From Bryobacterales bacterium (GTDB lineage: Bacteria > Acidobacteriota > Terriglobia > Bryobacterales > Bryobacteraceae), in NCBI GenBank assembly GCA_016789785.1, contig JAEUQE010000236.1:1-13585 (forward strand): DNA of 13,585 nt. The letters are read 5' to 3'. The notes beneath the pieces were generated by a model. The model ran no database searches, was not told the DNA's origin, and saw only the letters and a list, made by a program, of their open reading frames with translations. Shown piece after piece: positions 7,474 through 13,585 of the stretch (the stretch's first letter is position 1; each line of letters opens with the position of its first letter). The position numbers and the translations under genes are program-made.

Positions 7474-7490
7474 TATAATTAACACGAGGA
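7474..7490 (+). promoter_or_regulatory. -10 box and ribosome binding site of the divergent exported protein
   Basis: A perfect TATAAT is at 7474-7479, and GAGGA at 7486-7490 is five bases before the ATG at 7496. No good -35 hexamer is seen at the usual distance, so the promoter may need an activator, or the leader may be extremely short. It lies about 55 bp from the palindrome at 7411-7420. Confidence 0.5.
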
Positions 7491-7495
7491 CGCTA

Positions 7496-7945
7496 ATGAG
7501 ACTTGTTCTGGTGCTGTTCGCGTTTAGCCTGATAGCGGTGGCTCAGGAGGCGACTGCTGTATTCGCTCCGCTGGGGATTCCCTGTGATCCGGCCGGCCCG
7601 AGCCCGCTCGGCCAAGGCTTCCCATTCGTCTGCCCACCCGAGGAGGAGCAGGGCATTCTGGTATTCCTGCGCACCGATAGCGCGGGCGCCGTGGGTTACC
7701 GGACAACCGTGCGCTACACGACGGCTGGCGGTGAGCAACGTGAAGCCGTGCAGACCGTGGCAAAGCGTGAAGTTGGCATCTGGACCGCGGACGTGTTCCG
7801 CATCGGACGTCTTCAGTCGGGCAGTCTCAGCGGGATCAAGGTGGACTCGGTGCAGGCGCAGCCGGTGACGAGTCTCGATGCGCCGAACGTTCCCACGAAC
7901 ATCAGCCGGAACAACAAGCAGAAGGCCGTGAAGGCCACCGAGTAA
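7496..7945 (+). CDS. Small exported protein of unknown function
   Basis: This 149-residue protein has a clear signal peptide (MRLVLVLFAFSLIAVA, probable cleavage near A16 before QEA). The mature part has two cysteines (C30 and C46, in IPCDPAG and FVCPPEEE) that could form a disulfide. Its middle is beta-rich (ILVFLRTDSAGAVGYRTTVRYTT, about 54-76), and its C-terminal end is polar and basic. I do not recognise a family. The start is supported by the spaced GAGGA site and the TATAAT box. It is divergent from the blaI-M56 operon and could share regulation with it, but it stands alone on its strand and the gene after it is convergent. Confidence 0.75.
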   Translation: MRLVLVLFAFSLIAVAQEATAVFAPLGIPCDPAGPSPLGQGFPFVCPPEEEQGILVFLRTDSAGAVGYRTTVRYTTAGGEQREAVQTVAKREVGIWTADVFRIGRLQSGSLSGIKVDSVQAQPVTSLDAPNVPTNISRNNKQKAVKATE

Positions 7946-7952
7946 GCGACAC

Positions 7953-8801
7953 CTATTCGGCGCCGTGCTCCGGTTCGGCCTCCAGTTTTTCGAAGATACG
8001 CTGTGTCGCTTCCAGGGGATTCCCGGCATCGAGATCTTCGCGCAACTCGAGTAACAGTGGATACTGCTCGCTTCGCGACCGCAGCATCCGCATCGTACGA
8101 TTCCAGTCGATGGTGCCGCCCTCGCGCAGGTACGGATAGTAGTGGTCGTCGGCTACTCCGTTGTTGTCGTGGACGTGTGTGCTGCGGATGCGTCCCCGCA
8201 TGATCTGATACTCGGATTCGACATTTCCCGCAATGTTGGCGTGCCCTGTGTCGAAACAGAAGTGCAGATCGAGGTGTGTGATTTCGAGAAACTGCACCAG
8301 CCTCTCGGCTGTCGAGAGCTTGTTGGGAGTGTTCTCCAACAGGATTTCAACACCCCGCTGCTTGGCGAAGACGCGCAGTTCGTCCAATGCCGTAAACGCC
8401 GCCTCCACTTTGCGCTCGTCGTAGTCCTCACCGGCCACGCCAACGTGCTGGATGAGATAGCGGAATGGCATATACTCGGCGATTTCGATCGCACGCTTGA
8501 TCTCGTCCACCATCGGAATGCGTTTGGCCTTCACCGGTTCTGTGATTGTGATCAGCGCGTTCGGCCCTGTACGCCCCCAGCAATCATCGCTGTACATCGG
8601 CGAATGCAGGGAGAACAACTGCATCGGCGAGTCCTTGAACCAGTGCCCAAGTTCCTGCACCTGCTCCTTGTTGTGATAGTCCAGATGCTGGCGGGCGCAG
8701 AAGATCTCCACGGCCGACACTCCAGTCTTCCAGATCCGTTCGAGCCAAACCGTATTCAAACGGTGGTTCACGAACAGGTGTGTCGAGAGAGCATGCAACA
8801 T
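7953..8801 (-). CDS. Sugar phosphate isomerase/epimerase-like TIM-barrel protein (AP endonuclease family 2 fold)
   Basis: This 282-residue cytoplasmic protein has the xylose-isomerase-like TIM-barrel pattern of metal-dependent sugar isomerases, epimerases and endonuclease IV relatives. Visible metal-site motifs, in order: LHSP (H66), IQHVG (H119), LLENTPN (E156), FCFDTGHAN (D184, H187), THVHDNNG (H209, H211) and LLLELRE (E252). All the usual ligands are present, so it should be active, but the substrate cannot be read from the sequence. There is no signal peptide. The ATG at 8799-8801 is preceded by a weak AGG. It follows ggt by 21 bp on the same strand and is probably cotranscribed with it. 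Length is typical for the family (about 260-300). Confidence 0.85.
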   Translation of the reverse strand: MLHALSTHLFVNHRLNTVWLERIWKTGVSAVEIFCARQHLDYHNKEQVQELGHWFKDSPMQLFSLHSPMYSDDCWGRTGPNALITITEPVKAKRIPMVDEIKRAIEIAEYMPFRYLIQHVGVAGEDYDERKVEAAFTALDELRVFAKQRGVEILLENTPNKLSTAERLVQFLEITHLDLHFCFDTGHANIAGNVESEYQIMRGRIRSTHVHDNNGVADDHYYPYLREGGTIDWNRTMRMLRSRSEQYPLLLELREDLDAGNPLEATQRIFEKLEAEPEHGAE

Positions 8802-8822
8802 AAGAAAACCTGCGATGTTCGA

Positions 8823-10493
8823 TCAGAAGCCCGCGGCTTTGCCGTGAGCGCGACGGTCGGTACCACCGGCGAGGAAACCATTCTCTATCACAATCGCTTC
8901 CACCAGTGCGACGCTGGCGATGGAATCGACGTCATGGCCCCGCTGCTTGAGAAGCGCGACGGTGTCGGGAGAGAAGCCCTTCTCCAGGCTCAGCTTGTCC
9001 GGTCTCCATTGATGATGAAAACGCGGCGCATCGATCGCCTCCTGCGCATTCATCCCGAAATCCAGAACATTCAGGATCACCTGCATCACTCCCGTAATGA
9101 TGCGCGATCCGCCCGGCGCGCCCACCACCATGAACAGCTTGCCATCCTTGAGAATGATGGTCGGCGTCATGGACGAAAGCGGCCGCTTGTTGGCCTGCAC
9201 GGCATTCGCTTCACCCTGTACCAGGCCGAACATATTCGGCACCCCCGGCTTGGCGGCGAAGTCATCCATCTCGTTGTTCAGCAGAAAGCCAAGGCCCGGC
9301 ACCGTAACGCCGTTGCCATAACTGCCGTTGATCGTGTAAGTGAGCGCCACGGCGTTACCCATCGGATCGACGATCGAAAAATGGGTGGTCTCGGCGCTTT
9401 CGTGCATGGTGACGTTGCCCGGCTTTACTTCATCGGAGGTGGATGCGCGATCGGGGCGGATACTCTCACGGAGTTTGGTGATGTACTGCCGGTTCAACAG
9501 GCCGGACACCGGGACTTTGTGGAAGTCGGGATCCGCCAGGTGCTCGCTACGGTCGGCATAGTAGCGCCGCATCGCCTCCGCAACGAAGTGAATCGCAGCC
9601 GCGGAACCCGCGCCGTTTTTCTCATAGCCCGATCCTTCCAGCACTCCCATCATCTGTAGAATGCCCAGACCGCCTGAACTCGGCGGGGGCGCGGTGATGA
9701 TGTCGTAGCCTTTGTACGTTCCAGTGAGCGGGCGGCGCACTGCGGTCCGGTAGTTCTTCAGATCCTCCAGCGTGATGAGCCCGCCATTCGCCTTCATTTC
9801 GGCAGCGAGGCGCTTCGCCGTTTCGCCCTCGTAGAACTCCTTAGCGCCACCCTTAGCGATCCGGTCGAGAGTGCGCCCCAGTTCAGGCTGAACCAACTTG
9901 TCGCCCGGTTCAAAGTACTTCCCTTCGCGGAGGAAGATTCGTTTCGACTCAGGGAATTGCCCGAGCAGTTTCGCCGCACCCTGCAGCGATCGCGACAACC
10001 CATAGGAGACCGTGAAGCCCTGAGCAAGTTTCACAGATGGAGCGACGAGTTCCACCCACGGTTTCGTACCGTACTTCTGGTGCGCAGTCTCCAGACCATG
10101 CGCTGTGCCCGGAACCCCAGCCGCCCGCCAGCCCACCATGCTGTCGCGTGTCGGATTGCCCTCCGCGTCCAGGTACATGTTGCGCGTCGCGGCGCCGGGA
10201 GCGCGTTCACGAAAATCGAAGAAGACGGTCTCGCCCTGCGCGCTGCGATAGAGCAGGAATCCGCCCCCACCCAGATTGCCGGCTGTGGGATGAGTGACTG
10301 CCAGCGCGAAGCCGATCGCTACCGCGGCGTCAATCGCGTTTCCACCGGAGCGCAGCACTTGAACGCCGACATCGGTGGCATGCGGCTCCTGAGCCACCAC
10401 CATCGCCTTGCGCTCACGCACGGGATGCCGCGCATTGAGGGTGGAAACGAAGCAACTGATCAGAAGGAGAGAGACAACACTTCCGCGGGGCAT
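8823..10493 (-). CDS. ggt: Gamma-glutamyltranspeptidase precursor
   Basis: This 556-residue exported enzyme cleaves gamma-glutamyl bonds of glutathione and related compounds by hydrolysis or transpeptidation. It is made as one chain that cuts itself before a catalytic threonine. That threonine is T369, in ETTHFSIVDP. Other family motifs are DFRERAP (R95, which binds the gamma-glutamyl carboxylate), NNEMDDF, KRPLSSMTPTI, GAPGGSRIITGV and RFHHQW, and the C-terminal GGTDRRAHG matches the usual D-x-R end. The two subunits would be about 368 and 188 residues. The start chosen is ATG 10491-10493, giving a signal peptide (MPRGSVVSLLLISCFVS); the frame is open 23 codons further up, but that extension is hydrophilic. 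TAGAAT sits seven bases before the ATG and no ribosome site is seen, which suggests a leaderless message. Confidence 0.93.
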   Translation of the reverse strand: MPRGSVVSLLLISCFVSTLNARHPVRERKAMVVAQEPHATDVGVQVLRSGGNAIDAAVAIGFALAVTHPTAGNLGGGGFLLYRSAQGETVFFDFRERAPGAATRNMYLDAEGNPTRDSMVGWRAAGVPGTAHGLETAHQKYGTKPWVELVAPSVKLAQGFTVSYGLSRSLQGAAKLLGQFPESKRIFLREGKYFEPGDKLVQPELGRTLDRIAKGGAKEFYEGETAKRLAAEMKANGGLITLEDLKNYRTAVRRPLTGTYKGYDIITAPPPSSGGLGILQMMGVLEGSGYEKNGAGSAAAIHFVAEAMRRYYADRSEHLADPDFHKVPVSGLLNRQYITKLRESIRPDRASTSDEVKPGNVTMHESAETTHFSIVDPMGNAVALTYTINGSYGNGVTVPGLGFLLNNEMDDFAAKPGVPNMFGLVQGEANAVQANKRPLSSMTPTIILKDGKLFMVVGAPGGSRIITGVMQVILNVLDFGMNAQEAIDAPRFHHQWRPDKLSLEKGFSPDTVALLKQRGHDVDSIASVALVEAIVIENGFLAGGTDRRAHGKAAGF

Positions 10494-10500
10494 TGAATCG

Positions 10501-10506
10501 ATTCTA
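10501..10506 (-). promoter_or_regulatory. -10 box of ggt, seven bases from the start codon
   Basis: TAGAAT reads on the minus strand and ends seven bases before the ggt ATG, with no Shine-Dalgarno sequence between. Transcription would then start at or next to the ATG. No good -35 is seen at 16-18 bp. Confidence 0.4.
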
Positions 10507-10622
10507 CCGCTTGGATGGCCGAGTCTGGATTGCTGTTCGTGAATGCGTGGACTGGGCGCCACACAGGACGCGCGATTTTCGGAGTGCCGGAGTGTCCGGG
10601 AGACAGAGTTCGAACGGCAGCG

Positions 10623-11237
10623 CTATTGGCGCGGCCGAATCTCGGTGACCTTGCCGTTGACGATCTTCACGGACCCTTCGGGATACTTGTAGACTTCCAC
10701 ATGCCCCTCGTCATTTGAGGTGGTCAACCGGCCAGCGGGCTTGCCCCACTTGCCGAGAACCTCCTCGCGCGAGTTGCCGCTCGAAAGGTCGCTCAGATTG
10801 CGAGGCGGCGGCGGCGGAGCCGCAGGTGCGGCGACGGGCGTTTCCGCGGGGACGGGCGCCGGTTCAGCCGCAGCTACGGGCTTACCAGCTTTGCCCGGGT
10901 TGACCGCTGCGCGTCGCACCACTGGGCGTGCCGTGGCGGCAGGAGCCGCTGGACTGCCAGCCGGTGCGCCTTCCACGCCTCCCACAGCGGGAAGCGGTGG
11001 AATGGGTGCTGCCAGCCGGACCCGTTCATCCTTTTTCGTGCCGGTGCTGGCAGCCGCCTTTGTGATGCTGCCCACCTTCCCGAACACCGAGTCAAGCCCC
11101 TCACTCACCTTCTTGCCGGCGACGCCCGCGGCACTGCCGCCGGCCGCCGACACTGCGCTCTCGATCATGGATTGAGAAACCGCATAACCAGTCAGGAGAA
11201 GGGTACCAACACCCGCTAGTATCAAAGTCCTTGTCAA
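10623..11237 (-). CDS. Exported Ala/Pro-rich protein with a BamE-like C-terminal segment, function unknown
   Basis: This 204-residue protein has a signal peptide (MTRTLILAGVGTLLLTGYAVS), then a Gly/Ala-rich segment (about 25-65), then a long Ala/Pro linker with a PPPPP run (about 75-145), then a compact C-terminal part (about 152-204). The C-terminal part (NSREEVLGKWGKPAGRLTT, then EVYKYPEGSVKIVNGKVTEI) has the pattern of the SmpA/OmlA/BamE-like fold, in which a helix with R-x-x-V and L-G-x-P is followed by short strands. This is a weak resemblance and does not give a function. The start is TTG 11235-11237: AAAGGAG lies six bases upstream and there is no ATG or GTG nearby in frame. It is divergent from the phosphatase gene. 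The linker suggests a domain held away from an anchor or partner in the envelope. Confidence 0.75.
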   Translation of the reverse strand: MTRTLILAGVGTLLLTGYAVSQSMIESAVSAAGGSAAGVAGKKVSEGLDSVFGKVGSITKAAASTGTKKDERVRLAAPIPPLPAVGGVEGAPAGSPAAPAATARPVVRRAAVNPGKAGKPVAAAEPAPVPAETPVAAPAAPPPPPRNLSDLSSGNSREEVLGKWGKPAGRLTTSNDEGHVEVYKYPEGSVKIVNGKVTEIRPRQ

Positions 11238-11243
11238 GATGCG

Positions 11244-11250
11244 CTCCTTT
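11244..11250 (-). promoter_or_regulatory. Strong ribosome binding site that fixes a TTG start
   Basis: AAAGGAG reads on the minus strand, six bases before TTG 11237-11235. It is the best Shine-Dalgarno sequence in the window and is the reason for accepting the TTG start of the exported Ala/Pro-rich protein. Confidence 0.7.
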
Positions 11251-11385
11251 GTATCTTTCAGTCTAGGACCGGTCCGCGCGCGGTACTATCGCGAATCCAC
11301 CTTAGAGCTTTTGCTGTTTTGCATTAGTACTTCGACCCACATGGCCTTCCGAGATGTCTCCAACCTGCTGCCTTCCCGAGCGCGG

Positions 11386-11391
11386 TATCAT
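11386..11391 (+). promoter_or_regulatory. -10-like box six bases before the phosphatase start
   Basis: TATCAT is followed by GACGGC and the ATG at 11398. There is no Shine-Dalgarno sequence, so the message may be leaderless. No clear -35 box is seen 16-18 bp upstream. A further promoter upstream in the divergent gap is possible. Confidence 0.35.
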
Positions 11392-11397
11392 GACGGC

Positions 11398-12720
11398 ATG
11401 CTTCGCCGTTCTCTCACCGTGTCTGTCTTCACCGGGTTGTTATTCTTCGGCTACTTCCAAATTTCTCAGGCGCAGAAGGATGGAAAGGTTCCCGATGCCC
11501 AACTTCACAAGCCAACGCCCTTCCCCGATCGCGTGATCCTCACCTGGAGTGGTGACCCCGCGACGTCGCAAGCCGTCACATGGCGCACCGACGCGACCGT
11601 GACGGCCGCGCTCGCCGAAATCGCCGAGGCGGGCGATGGACCTGACTTCGTGAAGCAGGCGAAGAAGATCAATGCGCGTACTGAGCCCCTGAAGACGGAC
11701 TTGAGTCTTGCCCATTGCCACAGCGTCGAGTTCACTGGCCTGAATCCCGGCACCATGTACGCCTACCGTGTCGGTGACGGCTTCAACTGGTCGGAATGGA
11801 ATCAGTTCCGCACGGCATCCGCCAAACCGGCGCCGCTCGAATTCATCTATGTCGGCGACGCGCAAAACGACTTGTATTCGCTTTGGTCGCGGCTGATCCG
11901 CCAGGCCTACAGCGACGCGCCCAAGATGCGGTTCATCGTCCATGCCGGTGATCTGATCAATCGGGCCGAGCGCGACGCCGAGTGGGGCGAGTGGCATCAG
12001 GCGGCGGGCTGGATCAACCGTAGCGTGCCGTCGTTTCCGGTTCCCGGCAATCACGAGTATGGCCGGCAGGTGGAAGGCAAGAAGGCGAACACGGTCAACT
12101 GGCGTCCGCAGTTCACGTTGCCGGGGAATGGTGTGCCAGGTCTTGAGGAAACGAATTACTACATCGATATTCAAGGCGTCCGCATGATTGCTTTGAATTC
12201 GAATGAGAGGCAGCAGGAGCAGGCGGAGTGGCTGGATAAGCTGCTCGCGTCGAACACGCAGCGCTGGGTGATCGCGACGTTCCATCATCCGATCTACTCG
12301 GCGGCGCGGAGCAGAGACAACAAAGCGCTACGGGAAGTGTGGCAGCCGGTTTTCGATAAGCATGCCGTGGATCTCGTGATGACTGGCCACGACCATACTT
12401 ACGCCCGCACGAATCTGATGACCGGTGTCAACGCGCAGACGGGCAAGAATGGAACGGTGTATGTGGTGTCGGTATCAGGGCCGAAGATGTATGGCCTGGA
12501 TCGCAATCCGACGATGCAGCGTTCGGCGGAAGACACGCAGCTCTTTCAGATCGTGCGCGTGGATGGCGATATGTTGTCCTATCAAGCCCACACCGCGCGT
12601 GGCGTACTCTACGACGCCTTCGAGTTGAAGAAGCGTAGTGGGAAGTCGAACCAACTGGTGAACAAGGTGCCGAACACACCCGAGCGCCGCCGCGGTGCGG
12701 AAGCGAAAGCCGCCGATTAA
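11398..12720 (+). CDS. Exported purple-acid-phosphatase-like metallophosphoesterase
   Basis: This 440-residue secreted or periplasmic enzyme is expected to hydrolyse phosphate esters with a two-metal centre. A signal peptide (about 1-26, SVFTGLLFFGYFQISQAQ) is followed by an N-terminal fibronectin-III-like domain typical of purple acid phosphatases (about 40-140, PDRVILTWSGDPATSQAVTWRTD, ending YAYRVGDGFNWSEWNQFRT). The catalytic domain (about 147-400) carries the metal motifs in order: GDAQ (D154), HAGDLIN (D185), GNHEY (N218, H219), FHHPIY (H296, H297) and GHDHTYAR (H331, H333). The GDxxY motif of true purple acid phosphatases reads GDLIN here, so the tyrosine that gives the purple colour is asparagine. 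The tail after about 410 is basic and probably disordered. The chosen ATG gives the signal peptide; the frame is open 53 codons further upstream, but that extension would bury it. Confidence 0.87.
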   Translation: MLRRSLTVSVFTGLLFFGYFQISQAQKDGKVPDAQLHKPTPFPDRVILTWSGDPATSQAVTWRTDATVTAALAEIAEAGDGPDFVKQAKKINARTEPLKTDLSLAHCHSVEFTGLNPGTMYAYRVGDGFNWSEWNQFRTASAKPAPLEFIYVGDAQNDLYSLWSRLIRQAYSDAPKMRFIVHAGDLINRAERDAEWGEWHQAAGWINRSVPSFPVPGNHEYGRQVEGKKANTVNWRPQFTLPGNGVPGLEETNYYIDIQGVRMIALNSNERQQEQAEWLDKLLASNTQRWVIATFHHPIYSAARSRDNKALREVWQPVFDKHAVDLVMTGHDHTYARTNLMTGVNAQTGKNGTVYVVSVSGPKMYGLDRNPTMQRSAEDTQLFQIVRVDGDMLSYQAHTARGVLYDAFELKKRSGKSNQLVNKVPNTPERRRGAEAKAAD

Positions 12721-12738
12721 TCGTAGTCCCAGGAAGAA

Positions 12739-13395
12739 TCAGGGGCGTGACGCGAATCGCCGGGCGAACGCCGCGGCAAGCAGACCACTCGCAACCAAAC
12801 CGATCGATGCCGGTTCCGGAACATCGGCGTTGTTGGCCGTGTCGTTAATGGTGAGAGTAGAGAAATCGATGCCGCCACCATTGAAAGTCGTGTCGCCCAA
12901 TACGCCCAGTCCCGGACCCTGGAGGGTTAACGAAAAGGTAGCTGTTCCCGACGCCAACTGTGCGAACACTGGCGAAGGTAAATTCAGGGTGTAGTGGACG
13001 ATTTGGCTGCTCACGCCAGGGATCGATTCGTGCAAGACATTGAGAGCCGCCGTGAGGTCCACGCCGTTCAGAGTAAACGACGCGATCTGGTTACCGCTGG
13101 CGCTGGACTCCGTTTCGTACAGCGCCATCAGGATCGACGCGGAGCCGATCGATTGTGCGATGACTGAGTAACTGAATGTCCAACTAAAACTGCCGTTGGC
13201 GACAGCATCTCCTCCGAAGATCTGGTTGAAGGGAGAAGCCTCGTTTCCAGCGGCGGTCAGGTAAGTCGCACTTTGCGCTGTTGCGAGGTCTGCGAAATCC
13301 AGCTCTCCCAAGGTTTGCTGAACAATGATCGCCCCGCGGGCGACCGAACCGGACAAAAGAACAGCAGCCATCATGACTTTTAGCATCGTCGTCAC
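12739..13395 (-). CDS. PEP-CTERM sorting-domain surface protein
   Basis: This 218-residue exported protein has an N-terminal signal peptide (about 1-22, MLKVMMAAVLLSGSVARGA) and a C-terminal PEP-CTERM signal: VPEP at 192-195, a hydrophobic helix (IGLVASGLLAAAFA, about 198-211) and a basic end (RRFASRP). By family knowledge such tails are recognised by an exosortase (EpsH/XrtA type), which cleaves and anchors the protein in the envelope or extracellular matrix; no exosortase gene is in the window. The middle (about 23-190) is Ser/Thr/Gly/Asn-rich and beta-like, with no cysteine and no recognised domain. I took GTG 13393-13395 as the start because AGAGG lies five bases before it; the ATG three codons later is the alternative. 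The gene is convergent with the phosphatase, 18 bp apart, with no hairpin between. Confidence 0.82.
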   Translation of the reverse strand: MTTMLKVMMAAVLLSGSVARGAIIVQQTLGELDFADLATAQSATYLTAAGNEASPFNQIFGGDAVANGSFSWTFSYSVIAQSIGSASILMALYETESSASGNQIASFTLNGVDLTAALNVLHESIPGVSSQIVHYTLNLPSPVFAQLASGTATFSLTLQGPGLGVLGDTTFNGGGIDFSTLTINDTANNADVPEPASIGLVASGLLAAAFARRFASRP

Positions 13396-13585
13396 TTGAA
13401 CCTCTGGGGCGAGTGTACTGGAAGCTTGGAGTTGATTTCAATCTTTATTTGCCAGAATCCACCTTTGCGGCTTCCATTTCCCGCGACAGCCGCTCGCAGA
13501 GCGTCTAGCTAAGTACTCGCGTTCAGAATTACGGTGACGTATTCCGTCAGGCTGCGCGAACCAGCCGTTTAGCAGCGATCTTGGC

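Noticed and set aside
8142..9659. 505-codon plus-strand frame across the ggt and isomerase genes
   Set aside because: Antisense to two recognisable genes and spanning their junction. It contains no motif and is rich in His/Arg, as expected of a shadow frame.
10580..10602. Direct CGGAGTG repeats and the small inverted repeat CCGGA-GTG-TCCGG downstream of the TTG-started gene
   Set aside because: The stem is only five bases and no T tract follows on either strand, so it is not a convincing terminator or repeat array.
11239..11397. 53-codon upstream extension of the phosphatase frame
   Set aside because: It would bury the signal peptide that starts at the ATG at 11398, and its start ATG overlaps the leader of the divergent TTG-started gene.
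13547..13585. Possible C-terminal end of another minus-strand gene (AKIAAKRLVRAA then TGA)
   Set aside because: Twelve codons at the window edge are too few to support a gene. The small hairpin TGACG-TATTC-CGTCA at 13535-13549 has no T tract.

Overview
The window is GC-rich and densely coded. It reads as a chromosomal stretch of an acidobacterium, most likely of the Solibacter/Bryobacter type. This is inferred from the mix of genes: an actinobacterial-style fused 2-oxoglutarate dehydrogenase, a BlaI/M56 regulatory pair with a proline-rich and coiled-coil tail, an M14-type peptidase tail, a gamma-glutamyltranspeptidase, a purple-acid-phosphatase-like enzyme and a PEP-CTERM surface protein. No marker gene fixes the taxon. 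I see no tRNA, rRNA, CRISPR array, insertion sequence, phage gene or recognisable defence system.

Layout. 1-234 (+) is the C-terminal end of a probable zinc carboxypeptidase (M14). It converges on rpsT (407-673, -), with a strong hairpin between them. A good sigma-70-type promoter for rpsT lies at 713-741, followed upstream by a gene-free stretch with a REP-like palindrome. Then comes the long fused E2/E1 2-oxoglutarate dehydrogenase/decarboxylase gene (1038-4697, -), and behind it, as a separate unit with its own terminator-like hairpin, an 84-residue zinc-ribbon-like orphan (4882-5136, -). 5197-7379 (-) is a two-gene operon in which a BlaI-type repressor overlaps an M56 membrane metallopeptidase by ATGA. 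Divergent from it is a small exported protein (7496-7945, +), and the 116-bp gap between them contains two palindromes. A TIM-barrel sugar isomerase/epimerase-like gene lies directly downstream of ggt (7953-10493, -), 21 bp apart. An exported BamE-like-tailed protein starting at TTG (10623-11237, -) is divergent from an exported metallophosphatase (11398-12720, +), which converges on a PEP-CTERM protein (12739-13395, -).

How the parts relate. Most of the window is unrelated housekeeping (S20, TCA-cycle enzyme) plus envelope functions: many of the products are predicted to be exported or membrane-bound. The one evident regulatory circuit is BlaI-M56, in which a membrane protease is expected to inactivate the repressor that controls its own promoter and perhaps the divergent exported protein. 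The most striking non-coding pattern is that several genes (ggt, the phosphatase, the zinc-ribbon gene, probably blaI) carry a -10-like hexamer only 6-7 nt before the start codon, which suggests leaderless transcripts. No clearly new multi-gene system is visible; the best candidates for novelty are this start-site pattern, the zinc-ribbon orphan and the BlaI/M56 module with its unusual tail.
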